A DNA stretch of 64,000 nucleotides from Amphibacillus jilinensis Y1 (GCF_000306965.1 NZ_JH976438.1:36402-100401), one strand, 5' to 3'; shown: positions 1 through 9,525, counted from the first letter of the stretch. Translations and numbers: made by a program. Notes: generated by a model from the sequence alone, not told the origin.

Positions 1-1
1 T

Positions 2-781
2 GAAGAAGCTCATCAAGCGGTTGAACAAATGCTTGTCCACAATCGTTTTGGTTCAGCTGGCGCCTCGGTCGTCATTGAAGAATTTCTAGAAGGCAAAGAA
101 TTTTCTCTATTTGCTTTTGTTGAAGGGGAAGCCGTTTACCCGATGATTCCGGCTCGTGACCACAAGCGCGCTTTCGACCATGATCAAGGCCCTAATACTG
201 GTGGGATGGGTGCATATGCACCTGTGCCAGACTTAGACCCTGCTCATGTATCATTTACTGTCGAGTCGATTATAAAGCCGGTCGCCAAAGCGATGGTCAA
301 GGAAGGAAACCCTTATACCGGGGTGTTGTATGCTGGATTAATAGAAACAACGTCAGGTATTAAGGTGATTGAATTTAATGCGCGTTTTGGTGACCCTGAG
401 ACACAAGTCGTCTTACCGCTGTTAGAAAATGATTTGATTCAAGTGATTGAGGACGTGACGTCAAGTACCGATCCAAAATTAAAGTGGCGTGATCAATACG
501 CAATCGGTACCGTTGTAGCTGCAGCCGGCTATCCAGCAGCATATAACAAAGGTGTCCCTTTACCGGAACTTAGTGATGATTCAGATTGTTACCTGATTCA
601 TGCCGGTACTAAACAAGGAGAAACGGGGGAGCTTGTTTCAAATGGAGGGCGTGTTTTATTGGTTGGGGCGATAGATAGCACACCTGAAAAAGCACAAGCC
701 CATATCTATCATTACCTTAAACAATTTGATCAAACGAATCACTTCTTTTACCGCAAAGATATAGGAATAACTGAATCTTAA
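2..781 (+). CDS. purD: Phosphoribosylamine--glycine ligase, 3' part
   Basis: This is the C-terminal 259 residues of GAR synthetase, which joins phosphoribosylamine and glycine with ATP in purine synthesis. The gene starts before the window; the reading frame is open from base 2. The ATP-grasp core is visible in VVIEEFLEGKEFSLFAF, GGMGAYAPVP and EFNARFGDPETQ, followed by the C-terminal domain (GTVVAAAGYPAAYNKG). PurD is usually about 420 residues, so roughly 160 are missing to the left. It is normally the last gene of the pur operon, and a terminator follows at once, which fits. Identity is certain from the motifs. Confidence 0.97.
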   Translation, partial: EEAHQAVEQMLVHNRFGSAGASVVIEEFLEGKEFSLFAFVEGEAVYPMIPARDHKRAFDHDQGPNTGGMGAYAPVPDLDPAHVSFTVESIIKPVAKAMVKEGNPYTGVLYAGLIETTSGIKVIEFNARFGDPETQVVLPLLENDLIQVIEDVTSSTDPKLKWRDQYAIGTVVAAAGYPAAYNKGVPLPELSDDSDCYLIHAGTKQGETGELVSNGGRVLLVGAIDSTPEKAQAHIYHYLKQFDQTNHFFYRKDIGITES

Positions 782-787
782 CGAGAA

Positions 788-824
788 AGAGCTTGTCGCA
801 CGTTTATGTGTGACAAGCTTTTGC
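788..824 (+). terminator. Rho-independent terminator after purD
   Basis: A stem of about 12 bp with one G-U pair (AGCTTGTCGCAC against GTGTGACAAGCT) and a short loop ends in a T-containing tail, 10 bases after the purD stop codon. It probably ends the pur operon. Confidence 0.8.
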
Positions 825-841
825 TATACCCGTCGATCCAT

Positions 842-993
842 TTAAAATGAACTTTCAATCAGTGGGTGGAGGGCCATAGGACGTGGCGGTTTTAGTCTGT
901 AATCCTTCTTAAAGATAGTCTACGATCTGGCCTCCCACTGATTGATAGTTGAGTTAACCAGGACATTTGCGCCGGCTATCTGTAATAAAATCT
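842..993 (-). repeat. Structured intergenic repeat, copy A
   Basis: One of five related intergenic repeats (others at 6536, 9308, 19324, 23371). Read on the minus strand it starts near TTTATtACAG, carries a CCG-rich start, and ends in CCCACTGATTG plus a short AT-rich tail. In this copy CAATCAGTGGG (about 857-867) pairs with CCCACTGATTG (933-943) to make a long hairpin that closes most of the element. The first 5' segment is the most diverged of the five. Confidence 0.75.
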
Positions 994-1055
994 TTAGTGA
1001 TCATTAGTAAATTATGTTAAGGTTAAAGAAGTGATTAGTTAAGGGGGCGATTGAT

Positions 1056-1850
1056 TTGTCAGAGGATCTCGTACTTGAATTAAAAGATTTATCCATTCAG
1101 TTTCATGCAAAACAAGTACTTAACCACATCAACTTACATGTGAAACGCGGGCAAATTATTGGTTATATTGGTCCAAATGGTGCAGGAAAAAGCACAACTG
1201 TAAAAATCATTTTAGGTTTGCTTGACCGTTATCAAGGACACGTCCACGTATTTGGTCAAGATATTAGACACGGAACAGTCGAATATAAACGTCGAATTGG
1301 CTATGTTCCTGAAAACGGAGAAATTTATGATGATTTAACCGCACAAGAATACATCCTTTTTGTTGGACAGATGTATGGGATGGATGCTGAAATCATTAAG
1401 CGGAAATTAGCGGTACTACTTGAGAAGTTTGATATGAAGACCGTGACCCATTCAAGAATTGGTACGTTTTCTAAAGGGATGAAACAAAAACTGTTAATTA
1501 TAGCAAGTTTAATACATAATCCCGATTTGATTTTTTTCGATGAACCGTTAAGTGGTTTAGATGCAAATAGTGTCATGATTATTAAAGAGATGATGGCGCA
1601 ATTGGCTAAGCAAGGAAAGACGATCTTTTATTCATCGCATATTATGGACGTTGTTGAGAAGATAAGTGATCGAATCTTATTGCTTAATGAGGGGGAAATA
1701 GTAGCGGATGGCAGCTTCGATCAACTAAAAGCTAAAAACAAGGAAGGAACGTTGGAGCAAATATTTAACCAGCTGACCGGCTTTGATCAGCATCAACAAT
1801 TAGCAGAGGACGTTGTGGCGGTTATTCATGGAGATGATAATAATGAATGA
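1056..1850 (+). CDS. ABC transporter ATP-binding protein
   Basis: This is the ATPase subunit of an ABC-2 type exporter, acting on the inner face of the membrane with the permease encoded next. It has Walker A (GPNGAGKST, about residues 41-49), an ABC signature (FSKGMKQK), Walker B (LIFFDEPLSGLD) and the switch histidine (YSSHIMD). The start is TTG at 1056, eight bases after AAGGGGGCG. At 264 residues it is a normal single-domain ATPase with a short C-terminal extension. It overlaps the permease gene by 8 bases, so the two are translated together. The substrate cannot be told from the sequence. Confidence 0.93.
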   Translation: MSEDLVLELKDLSIQFHAKQVLNHINLHVKRGQIIGYIGPNGAGKSTTVKIILGLLDRYQGHVHVFGQDIRHGTVEYKRRIGYVPENGEIYDDLTAQEYILFVGQMYGMDAEIIKRKLAVLLEKFDMKTVTHSRIGTFSKGMKQKLLIIASLIHNPDLIFFDEPLSGLDANSVMIIKEMMAQLAKQGKTIFYSSHIMDVVEKISDRILLLNEGEIVADGSFDQLKAKNKEGTLEQIFNQLTGFDQHQQLAEDVVAVIHGDDNNE

Positions 1851-3453
1851 GTCATTAACATTAAAAATACTTGATCAATTTGCCTGGCTATTTCGTTTGT
1901 TAAAGGCAGATTATTGTTCGTTAAGATTAATTATTGCATTTAAAATCAAAATGGATCATCGTCGTGTGCCTACAATTATGCAAGGTGGTAAACAGCGTGC
2001 AGATCCAATCATGTCTCCATTTGTTAAATCATTATTATTATATGCTTTTTATGGCTTGTTCCTTATCCCATTTCTTATTTCTGAGGATTCTTATCTAATG
2101 CAGATGATGATTGTCTTTGCTATAATGATGTTTATTTTAATAACATCGATGATATCGGATTTCTCATTTGTCTTATTAGATGTTCGAGATAAAGTGATTT
2201 TGGATACCAAACCACTAGATGCGCGAACACGGGCTTTAGCAAAGTTTACCCACGTTATCATTTATATGGTGCAATTGACGGGGGCTTTTTTATTGCTCCC
2301 TTTTTTAGTAAGTAGTTTGGTCCAAGGCCCACTATTTTCATTATTGTTTTTTATAAGCGTTATCTTAAATGCAACATTTTGTATGGTTATAACTGCTCTT
2401 TTCTATATGGCTATTTTAAAATTTTTTGATGGTGAAAAATTAAGCAATCTTATTAATATGATTCAGATCTTTTTAACTGTTGGGTTGTTTATAGGCTATC
2501 AATTGATTGTGCAATCTTTTGGTGTTGTTGACTTATCGATTACAATCGATTGGCAGTGGTGGCACATATTTCTACCGCCTATTTGGTTTAGTGCGGTTTT
2601 TGAGATGTTTTTACTTAACAACTATTCATTCGTGTTGATCATAGCTTCGGTACTTGCTGTTATGATTCCTTTATTATCGATATCGCTTTATTTCAAATGG
2701 ATGCCTACTTTCGAACGCAACTTACAAAAACTATTGATGACCAGTCATACAGGTAAGCCTAAAAAACATTGGTGGTCAACGTTGATAGGTCGGATAGTCT
2801 GTCGTGATGTTCAAGAACGGACGATTTTCACTTTTGCTTGTGCAATGATGCGACAAGAGCGTGAGTTTAAATTAAAAGTATATCCTTCATTAGCTATTTC
2901 AATTATCTTACCGCTGTTCTTGTTGTTTAATTTATTTAACCCTGATCAAGGGTTCGGTGGTGGTCTTAGTTATCTTTACGGATACTTTGTGTTGTTGATG
3001 ATTCCAAACGTGGTTTATATGTTAAAGTATTCTAGTAAGGCAAATGGTGCATGGATATATAAAGTGGTACCGATAGAAAACCGAAGTCTATATTATCGTG
3101 GGACATTGAAAGCATTTTTTGTTCAACTATGCTTACCATTGTTGAGTGTATTGCTGATTGTTTATGTGGTCATGATAGATTTTTCACTGTTTCTTGATTT
3201 ATTTATTATTCTTGTCACTGCATGCCTATTTACGGTGATCTGTCATAAAATCTTTAACAATGGTACATATCCGTTTTCAGTATCTTTTTCTTTTAGTGAT
3301 TCAGCGGGTGCAGTGTTAGTATTTGTTGCCATGTTTGTAATTGGAATATTTGCCTTTATTCATTTTGCCTTTACCTTGATCCCAATTGGTTTATATATTT
3401 ACTTACTTGTGTTGCTTATTGCGAACTTTTTTGTGTGGAAGAAAGTTCTGTAA
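1843..3453 (+). CDS. ABC exporter permease, large membrane protein
   Basis: A protein of about 536 residues with some twelve hydrophobic segments (for example LLLYAFYGLFLIPFLI, MIVFAIMMFILITS and several near the C-terminus), best read as the membrane partner of the ATPase just upstream. I place the start at ATG 1843, after GGAG at 1830-1833; a longer version from TTG 1813 is possible but has no ribosome site. The layout resembles two-component exporters of unknown substrate in bacilli (the YthP/YthQ kind and the 'putative ABC exporter' family); that assignment is inference. Confidence 0.8.
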   Translation: MNESLTLKILDQFAWLFRLLKADYCSLRLIIAFKIKMDHRRVPTIMQGGKQRADPIMSPFVKSLLLYAFYGLFLIPFLISEDSYLMQMMIVFAIMMFILITSMISDFSFVLLDVRDKVILDTKPLDARTRALAKFTHVIIYMVQLTGAFLLLPFLVSSLVQGPLFSLLFFISVILNATFCMVITALFYMAILKFFDGEKLSNLINMIQIFLTVGLFIGYQLIVQSFGVVDLSITIDWQWWHIFLPPIWFSAVFEMFLLNNYSFVLIIASVLAVMIPLLSISLYFKWMPTFERNLQKLLMTSHTGKPKKHWWSTLIGRIVCRDVQERTIFTFACAMMRQEREFKLKVYPSLAISIILPLFLLFNLFNPDQGFGGGLSYLYGYFVLLMIPNVVYMLKYSSKANGAWIYKVVPIENRSLYYRGTLKAFFVQLCLPLLSVLLIVYVVMIDFSLFLDLFIILVTACLFTVICHKIFNNGTYPFSVSFSFSDSAGAVLVFVAMFVIGIFAFIHFAFTLIPIGLYIYLLVLLIANFFVWKKVL

Positions 3454-3513
3454 TGAAAATGAAAAATTGAGAAGGTATATTTTAGTTCTTCCAACGTTTC
3501 GGCAAAATACTGA

Positions 3514-3554
3514 GCACGGGCTTAGGATTACAGTAGGTAACCCTAAGACCGTGC
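3514..3554. terminator. Hairpin between convergent genes
   Basis: GCACGGGCTTAGG (3514-3526) pairs with CCTAAGACCGTGC (3542-3554) with one mismatch and a 15-base loop. It lies between the permease gene and the convergent chemotaxis gene. There is no T-run on either side, so it is not a classic intrinsic terminator; it may still stop or slow convergent transcription. Confidence 0.4.
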
Positions 3555-3575
3555 CCATGGCATGGTTTACTATGC

Positions 3576-4829
3576 TTAATGAAAAGATGCATTTAAATCA
3601 GCAACTTCATCATTAATCGTTTCCGCGTGCTTAAGTTGTTCTGAAATAACATCATTCATTTTAACGACATGTTCGGTGGTTGATTCGGTTTTCGTTGTTG
3701 CTTGTTCCATTGCACTAGCAATTTCTACACTCGATTTAGAGATATCTTGGGTATGTTGATTAATCGTATCAATCACCTTAATATTTTCAGCAATATTTTG
3801 GGCAAACTGTTTGAAGTCATTATTAATCGCTAGGATTTTACCCGATTCATCAGCTATATTTGTCGCCTGTGTCTCTGTTTGTGTTGTAAATTGTTCAACA
3901 CCAGCTAAAATTTGATCAACGGTTTTTGCAATTTGGTCTGTTGCATCAACCGAACGCTCAGCAAGTTTTCTTACTTCATCAGCAACAATTGAGAAGCCTT
4001 TACCATGTTCACCTGCTCTAGCAGCCTCTATCGATGCATTTAAAGCCAATAAATTTGTTTGTTCAGAAATATCATTAATCAGTGTGACAATGCCTTTTAT
4101 TTTATCGATTTCGTTGGTAAGGTTAGAAACGATCGTTTTGGTTTGATCAGAATTACTTGCGATTTCCTCCATTGCAGTAGACGACTGATTAACTTGATTA
4201 ATGCCAGCATCGGTACTGGCACGCATTTTATTGAAAGATTCTGTCAATTCACCGATACTTGTAGCAATCGATTGAAATTGATCGTTCATATTATCTGTTA
4301 CTGCTGACGTTTCTTCAAATGTACTTAATTGCTCAAGTGCACTATTCGAAATATCGTCAAAATATTGGTGCATTGAGCGCATTTCCTTTGTTAAATGATC
4401 AACTCTCTCCGAGATGGTTTGTGATTTGTTTTCTACAAAATTAATTTGGGTTTGCTGATCGTTTTGATGTTGTTCTATTTGAATAAACAACTCATTTAAA
4501 CGATGACTGAGTACACCAATCTCATTGGAGTTCTTTGCGTTTACTCGGACAGAAGCGTCACCTTGCTGGAACTGATAAATTTTTTTCTCGATTGTTTGAA
4601 TCGGCTTAATAATATAGTAATTAATAAACAAGGTAATTAAGATGGTAGCCACAATGATATTCATAAAGCCATTTAAAAATTGTCCAATTAGCCCCAATTC
4701 TATACCGGTCATCTCAATTAAATTTAATAACAGTCCAGAAACGGTTGTATTTATTAGTAGAACAATGACTAATATTGAAATCGCATGAATATGAAGTCTT
4801 TTCCAAAATGGTATTTTTTTGTGTGTCAT
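3576..4829 (-). CDS. Methyl-accepting chemotaxis protein
   Basis: This is a membrane chemoreceptor that signals to CheA/CheW. Two transmembrane helices (about residues 12-38 and 52-73) are separated by only a dozen residues, so there is almost no extracellular sensor domain. A HAMP segment follows ([12 protein letters not shown] onward), then a long coiled coil with the conserved signalling tip ([19 protein letters not shown], then [16 protein letters not shown]). Without an outside domain it probably senses membrane state, internal conditions or a partner protein. The start ATG at 4829 has AAGGAG upstream. No che or fla genes are nearby, so it is a lone receptor. Confidence 0.93.
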   Translation of the reverse strand: MTHKKIPFWKRLHIHAISILVIVLLINTTVSGLLLNLIEMTGIELGLIGQFLNGFMNIIVATILITLFINYYIIKPIQTIEKKIYQFQQGDASVRVNAKNSNEIGVLSHRLNELFIQIEQHQNDQQTQINFVENKSQTISERVDHLTKEMRSMHQYFDDISNSALEQLSTFEETSAVTDNMNDQFQSIATSIGELTESFNKMRASTDAGINQVNQSSTAMEEIASNSDQTKTIVSNLTNEIDKIKGIVTLINDISEQTNLLALNASIEAARAGEHGKGFSIVADEVRKLAERSVDATDQIAKTVDQILAGVEQFTTQTETQATNIADESGKILAINNDFKQFAQNIAENIKVIDTINQHTQDISKSSVEIASAMEQATTKTESTTEHVVKMNDVISEQLKHAETINDEVADLNASFH

Positions 4830-4954
4830 AGCTATTCTCCTTTATTTGTCATTTTTCTATGTGGATTTTCATAAGACCTTCATATTATAACAAACAATTT
4901 GTGTGATGACGAACAAAAAGCAAGCGACCGATGAAATAGATTTATTTAGTATAA

Positions 4955-4990
4955 GAAAAAAGGAATCCAGTATCGACTGAATTCCTTTTT
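4955..4990 (-). terminator. Terminator of the GH4 glucosidase gene
   Basis: AAAAAGGAAT and ATTCCTTTTT form a stem extended inward by CAGT/ACTG. On the minus strand it is followed by a T-run, 70 bases after the stop of the phospho-beta-glucosidase gene. Its A/T flanks would let it work in both directions. Confidence 0.75.
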
Positions 4991-5059
4991 ACATTTTATC
5001 TGGGGTTTGTCCCAAGCACGATACCTTCAGTATTTACGGTTAAAAGAAATATCGTTTCG

Positions 5060-6373
5060 TTAAGAGAATTGTGGCAAGTGTTCTTTGTGCGCTTCCATCA
5101 TTTCGTCTACAATTTGTTTAGCTACGGTATCAGATGGCGTAAGTGGGTTAATGGTTAAAGCCAAGACAGCTTTATCATAATCACCAGTTACCGCTGCTTC
5201 TGCACCAATTCGTTCAAATGATTTAATTTGTTGGACTAATCCACGAACAGCAACAGGTAAGTCCCCGACTGCGATTGGTTTAGGTCCATCTTTTGTAATG
5301 ATACTACTAACTTCTACTGCTGAATCGTCCGGAATACTTGCGATTGCGCCATTGTTTCTCGTATTTACAGGTTGAATATCACGTTTGTCATTATAAATAG
5401 ACGTAATTAGCCGAACTGCTGCATCCGAATAGTAAGCACCTCCACGTTCTTCAAGTTGAGGCGGTTTAATTGCTAGCTCAGGATCTTTATAGAGTTCGAA
5501 TAGCTCTTTTTCTAATTTAAGCACAACTTCTGCACGCGTCCCTTTTTCTGCTGCATCTTTCTTTGTTTTTTCAAGCATGTCCTGAGATTTATAGTAGTAA
5601 TTATGATAGGGACAAGTCAGGGCATTTAAAGCACGGATAAAGCTTGGCTCCCAACCAATACCTTCAATGTTTTTGACAAAGCTTGTGTTTTTAGGATCTG
5701 TTAGCATTTCTATCACTTTTTCTTTGACACTAACACCATCTAAATAGACATCCAAGCCATATACCATGTGATTTAAACCGGCAAAGTCGATGCGGATTCT
5801 TGAGTGATCAACGTCGAGTAACTTGGCAATACCCATTTCAATGCCGATTGGCACATTACATAAGCCCACCACTTTCTTAATATTCGTATAACGCAGCACA
5901 GCTTCTGTAACCATTCCTGCTGGGTTAGTAAAGTTAATCAACCAAGCATCAGGACAGAGACGTTCGATATCACGACATATATCTACAATAACTGGAATCG
6001 TACGTAGCCCTTTGAATAATCCGCCAGGACCGTTGGTTTCTTGACCTAAAACACCATATTTCAATGGTATCCGTTCATCCTTAGCACGTGCTTCCAATAA
6101 GCCAACACGGAATTGTGTTGTGACAAAGTCTGCGTCTTTTAATGCCGCTTCACGATCTAATGTTAAATGAACATCAATCGGTAAGCCTGCTTTTTTCACC
6201 ATGCGTTTGGCAAGCTCTCCTACGATTTCAAGCTTTTCTTTTCCTGCTTCAATATCAACGAGCCAAAGCTCTGTTAATGGAAACTCATCATAACGTTTAA
6301 TAAATCCTTCAATTAATTCTGGTGTATAACTTGAACCTCCACCAATCGTTGCAACTTTTAACTTCTTTGTCAT
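5060..6373 (-). CDS. licH: 6-phospho-beta-glucosidase, GH4 family
   Basis: This is an NAD- and metal-dependent glycosidase that splits phosphorylated beta-glucosides (such as cellobiose-6-phosphate) delivered by a PTS. The N-terminal Rossmann motif is GGGSSYTPE; NFTNPAGM, the metal-site cysteine in GLCNVPIG and the histidine in GLNHMVYG are the GH4 hallmarks. At 437 residues it matches LicH/CelF proteins. ATG 6373 has GGAGG ten bases upstream. No PTS genes sit next to it, unlike the lic operon, so the symbol is by similarity; it could act on a different phospho-glycoside. Two weak cre-like sites upstream suggest CcpA control. Confidence 0.85.
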   Translation of the reverse strand: MTKKLKVATIGGGSSYTPELIEGFIKRYDEFPLTELWLVDIEAGKEKLEIVGELAKRMVKKAGLPIDVHLTLDREAALKDADFVTTQFRVGLLEARAKDERIPLKYGVLGQETNGPGGLFKGLRTIPVIVDICRDIERLCPDAWLINFTNPAGMVTEAVLRYTNIKKVVGLCNVPIGIEMGIAKLLDVDHSRIRIDFAGLNHMVYGLDVYLDGVSVKEKVIEMLTDPKNTSFVKNIEGIGWEPSFIRALNALTCPYHNYYYKSQDMLEKTKKDAAEKGTRAEVVLKLEKELFELYKDPELAIKPPQLEERGGAYYSDAAVRLITSIYNDKRDIQPVNTRNNGAIASIPDDSAVEVSSIITKDGPKPIAVGDLPVAVRGLVQQIKSFERIGAEAAVTGDYDKAVLALTINPLTPSDTVAKQIVDEMMEAHKEHLPQFS

Positions 6374-6419
6374 AAGCTATTTGCCTCCATTTCTTCTCGG
6401 TTATCCTAGTTAGTCACTC

Positions 6420-6492
6420 TTAAAAGCGTTATCATTTATCATTGTACCTTGGAAAACATGTGTTGGCTAGGTCGTTTGCGAAAACGGTTTAT
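6420..6492 (-). promoter_or_regulatory. Two cre-like sequences upstream of the GH4 gene
   Basis: On the minus strand ATGATAACGCTTTTA (about 6420-6434), and on the plus strand CGAAAACGGTTTAT (6479-6492), resemble the catabolite-responsive element bound by CcpA, each with two or three mismatches. They lie 50-120 bases upstream of a sugar-hydrolase gene, where such sites are expected. This is pattern matching only. Confidence 0.35.
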
Positions 6493-6535
6493 TTTAACAT
6501 GAAAAGGAACTTGTTTTATTTGCGTAACAGTGTGT

Positions 6536-6689
6536 TTTATCACAGGTAGCCGTCCGTAAAAGGCCCCCAAAAATCGCGAGAGCCAATCTATTTAGGCGGG
6601 GGCTAAAGGACACAAATGTCCTGATCTACTCAGCTACCAATCAGTGGACAAAGAACGAACATGCCCACTGATTGAAGGTTCGTTTTATA
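6536..6689 (+). repeat. Structured intergenic repeat, copy B
   Basis: This is the clearest copy of the five-member family. It begins TTTATCACAGGTAGCCGTCC, has a central CAATCTATTTAGGCGGG block, and ends CCCACTGATTGAAGGTTC plus an AT tail. An internal CCAATCAGTGG (about 6637-6647) pairs with CCCACTGATTG (6663-6673). Copy D, reverse-complemented, matches it along the whole length. Confidence 0.85.
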
Positions 6690-6734
6690 CTGTGCGTGGG
6701 TCACTGAAAAAGCCAAGCGCTTCGTGGAGATCTT

Positions 6735-6743
6735 TGGTATAAT
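6735..6743 (+). promoter_or_regulatory. Extended -10 promoter of yerB
   Basis: TGGTATAAT is a perfect extended -10 element about 140 bases upstream of yerB. No good -35 box is seen, which is usual for extended -10 promoters. Confidence 0.55.
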
Positions 6744-6881
6744 ATAGATTATAAAAAGTTGCATTCACTTCCCCTTAGCAAATGTTTTGATTTTTTTTAG
6801 GCTTGGATTTTGAAATTTTTCAAGCTTTCTTAACGTAAAAATAAAGCTCGTTAACTTCTATGTCAGTAAAGGATGGATGTC

Positions 6882-7922
6882 ATGATAACAAAGAAATTAT
6901 TAAGTCTTATTATGTTGTGTTTAATTATTTTAATCGCTTGTTCTAATGATGATGCGGATCAGACAGGTCAAAATGTGGCTTCAAAAGAAATCGATCAGGA
7001 GCCGATTGAAACATCTGAACCTGAATTTTATTATCCGCTAACAGGTTTGCCGTCTTCTCAGCCTGTTACGAACCGAATTGTTAGTGTGATGATTAATAAT
7101 CATCCGTCTGCGCGCCCCCAAACGGGTCTATCTCAAGCCGATATCGTATTTGAAATGCTCGCTGAAGGACAAACAACACGCTTTTTAGCAATGTTTCAAA
7201 GTGAAGCACCAGAGGTTGTAGGGCCTGTTCGGAGTGCACGCCCATATTATTTTAATTTAGCTGATGATTACAATGCGCTTTATGTTTACCATGGTGCGGC
7301 AGATTTTATTGAAAATATGCTTAAAGGCGGTGCAGCTGACCATTTGAATGGATCCTATTTTGACAATGATGGTCACTTGTTTGTCAGAGAAACTTTTCGT
7401 GTCGCCCCACATAATTCTTATTTGCAGTATCAAGCTGTAGAAGATGTTGCGACTACTCAAGGCTATGATATGGAAGCTACATATGAGACTTTACCATTTT
7501 TAGATGAGGAAACTTTAGGTGATATTGCCGGAGAACAGCGGTCTGAGGTTACCCTCTATTATGGACAAGAGTCCGTTCGTTACGTGTATGATGAGACAAT
7601 CGATAAGTACTTGCGTTATAATAATCAACAACAAACCGTTGAATTAGAAAATGAAACACCGATTGAATTGGATAATGTTTTCATCATAGAAACCCCACAC
7701 CAAGTGATTGATGATCAAGGACGACGAGATATTGATTTAACATCAGGGGGCAATGCTTATTTATTGCAAAAGGGTAAGTTGCAAAAGATTCAATGGAAAA
7801 ATAGTGAAGGTAGACTCATTCCGGTACGCAACGATGAGCCTGTTGGATTTGTTCCGGGGAAAACATGGGTTAATGTGATTCCAACAGATCCAGGCTTGAA
7901 TGGGATAACGGAAATGGAATAG
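6882..7922 (+). CDS. yerB: YerB-type lipoprotein (DUF3048)
   Basis: This is a secreted lipoprotein of unknown function. The start at ATG 6882 is preferred to 6873 because AAAGGATGG then sits at a proper distance. The signal peptide (MITKKLLSLIMLCLIILIAC) ends in a lipobox, and the cysteine would be lipidated and anchor the protein outside the membrane. The rest is the two-part DUF3048 fold (FYYPLTGLPS, VMINNHPSARPQTGL, GPVRSARPYYF; then the C-terminal domain ending PGKTWVNVIP). Position before yerC and pcrB is the same as in B. subtilis. Confidence 0.9.
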   Translation: MITKKLLSLIMLCLIILIACSNDDADQTGQNVASKEIDQEPIETSEPEFYYPLTGLPSSQPVTNRIVSVMINNHPSARPQTGLSQADIVFEMLAEGQTTRFLAMFQSEAPEVVGPVRSARPYYFNLADDYNALYVYHGAADFIENMLKGGAADHLNGSYFDNDGHLFVRETFRVAPHNSYLQYQAVEDVATTQGYDMEATYETLPFLDEETLGDIAGEQRSEVTLYYGQESVRYVYDETIDKYLRYNNQQQTVELENETPIELDNVFIIETPHQVIDDQGRRDIDLTSGGNAYLLQKGKLQKIQWKNSEGRLIPVRNDEPVGFVPGKTWVNVIPTDPGLNGITEME

Positions 7923-7935
7923 GAGGTTAGCGTCA

Positions 7936-8238
7936 ATGCAAATCGATAAATTGAGAGGGGAACAGCTCGATCAATTATTTGATGCGATTTTAACATTAAA
8001 GGATCGTGAAGAGTGTTATCGTTTTTTTGATGATCTTGCTACAATGAATGAAATTCAAGCACTTGCACAACGGTTAATGGTAGCCAAGATGCTTTATGAA
8101 GGCCAAACTTACCATGCGATTGTCGAAGAATCTCATGCGTCAACAACAACGATATCGCGCGTTAAACGGTGTTTGACTTATGGAAGTGAAGGTTATACAA
8201 CAGTATTAGATCGAATCACTAAAAAGACTGGAGAATAA
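7936..8238 (+). CDS. yerC: YerC, TrpR-like DNA-binding protein
   Basis: A protein of 100 residues of the YerC/YecD family, related to the trp repressor. A helical N-terminal part (LFDAILTLKDREECYRFFDDL) is followed by a helix-turn-helix (YHAIVEESHASTTTISRVKRCL). It is expected to act as a transcription regulator in the cytoplasm; target unknown. The start ATG follows GGAGG, 13 bases after yerB, so both share a transcript. Length matches the family. Confidence 0.9.
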   Translation: MQIDKLRGEQLDQLFDAILTLKDREECYRFFDDLATMNEIQALAQRLMVAKMLYEGQTYHAIVEESHASTTTISRVKRCLTYGSEGYTTVLDRITKKTGE

Positions 8239-8253
8239 GAGAGGATGGTAAAG

Positions 8254-9240
8254 ATGGTTCGTTTTGGTGTAATCGGAACAAATTGGATTACGGATCGTTT
8301 TCTAGATGCAGCTTTTATGGTAGAGGATTTTCGTTTAACTGCTGTTTACTCAAGGACTAAAGACAAGGCAGTAGCTTTTGCTGACAAGTATCAAGTTGAT
8401 ACGACCTATACGGATATTGATCGCTTTGCACAAAGTGATCAGATTGATGCGGTTTACATTGCTAGCCCGACGTCACTTCATGCTGAGCAAGCTATCCGTT
8501 GTATGGAGCAAGGTAAACATGTCTTTGTTGAAAAACCAATTGCCTCTAATCAGCGAGAGGTTGAACAAATGATTGCCGCAGCGAAAAAGCATAACGTTTT
8601 GCTAATGGAAGGGATGAAGACTACCCATTTACCTAACTTTAAGGTGCTTAAAGATCAACTGACAACGATTGGACCTGTTCGCCATTTGGTAGCTAATTTC
8701 TGCCAATATTCATCGCGGTATGATCAGTATAAGGAAGGTGTTGTGCTAAATGCCTTTAAGCCTGAATTCTCTAATGGCTCATTGATGGATATCGGTATTT
8801 ATACGGCCTATCCGATCGTGGCATTGTTCGGGTTCCCTGAACATGTCAATGCCAATGCCTATATGCTTGATTCTGGTGTTGATGGTCAAGGAACTATCGC
8901 TGTTAAGTACCCGGAACTAACTGCAGATTTAATGTTTTCAAAAATTACAAACTCTAGTATCCCGTCAGAAATCCAAGGTGAAAAGGGAACGATTGTCGTT
9001 GATAAATGGAGTGATATGCGTAAACTGACTTTAATCGATAATGAAGGGACCGTCACCGATATTTCTGTTGAGCAAAAGCAAAATACAATGTATTACGAAA
9101 TTAACCATTTTGTTGGCTTATTACAGGACGGTTTGCGTGAAAGTGATGTGAATAGTCATCTGGTGTCGTTGAATACAATGAAACTGCTTGATCAAGCGAG
9201 AGCCTCTATTGGCTTGCGCTTTCCTGCTGATGAGATTTAA
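8254..9240 (+). CDS. Gfo/Idh/MocA family oxidoreductase
   Basis: This is an NAD(P)-dependent sugar or inositol type dehydrogenase. The Rossmann motif is close to the N-terminus (RFGVIGTNWITDRF), followed by AVYSRTKDKA and the family motif GKHVFVEKPIA (K of EKP is the usual catalytic lysine). The C-terminal substrate domain begins near residue 120. ATG 8254 is chosen over 8245 because AGAGAGG lies at the right distance. It sits where B. subtilis has yerD (a glutamate-synthase-like gene), so the content differs here. Substrate not predictable. Confidence 0.85.
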   Translation: MVRFGVIGTNWITDRFLDAAFMVEDFRLTAVYSRTKDKAVAFADKYQVDTTYTDIDRFAQSDQIDAVYIASPTSLHAEQAIRCMEQGKHVFVEKPIASNQREVEQMIAAAKKHNVLLMEGMKTTHLPNFKVLKDQLTTIGPVRHLVANFCQYSSRYDQYKEGVVLNAFKPEFSNGSLMDIGIYTAYPIVALFGFPEHVNANAYMLDSGVDGQGTIAVKYPELTADLMFSKITNSSIPSEIQGEKGTIVVDKWSDMRKLTLIDNEGTVTDISVEQKQNTMYYEINHFVGLLQDGLRESDVNSHLVSLNTMKLLDQARASIGLRFPADEI

Positions 9241-9276
9241 CGCAACACAAATATATATTGAATAGTCTCAATTAGA

Positions 9277-9306
9277 AACGTACTACTCTTGGTAGTGCGT
9301 TTTTTT
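9277..9306 (+). terminator. Terminator after the oxidoreductase gene
   Basis: AACGTACTAC pairs with GTAGTGCGTT (one wobble pair), followed by seven T. It ends the yerB-yerC-oxidoreductase unit. Confidence 0.85.
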
Positions 9307-9307
9307 A

Positions 9308-9446
9308 GTTAGCACAGCTAACCGTCCGTAGGATACCTCTCTCAAAATGGAGAATATAGGTAGGTGATAGCGAACGCTTATATCCTGATTCACTCAACTA
9401 ACAATCAACGAGCGAAGAATGCCCACTGATTGAAGATTCATTTTAT
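9308..9446 (+). repeat. Structured intergenic repeat, copy C
   Basis: Same family and orientation as copy B: AGCACAGCTAACCGTCCGTA at the start and GCCCACTGATTGAAGATTC at the end. The middle is more diverged, and the internal hairpin partner is weaker (CAATCAACGAG). It sits directly after the T-run of the terminator before it. Confidence 0.8.
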
Positions 9447-9516
9447 GCTAAGAAGTATAATTGAATCGATTAATTGATGATTCCTTGATAAAATCTCCCC
9501 GTTTTGATGATGTTTT

Positions 9517-9525
9517 TGTTATAAT
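9517..9525 (+). promoter_or_regulatory. Extended -10 promoter of the pcrB operon
   Basis: TGTTATAAT is an extended -10 element 33 bases before the pcrB start codon. No clear -35 hexamer is visible at 17 bases. Confidence 0.55.

Noticed and set aside
3386..3616. A 76-codon frame over the end of the permease gene
   Set aside because: It overlaps the permease end and the hairpin and runs into the convergent gene; no ribosome site.
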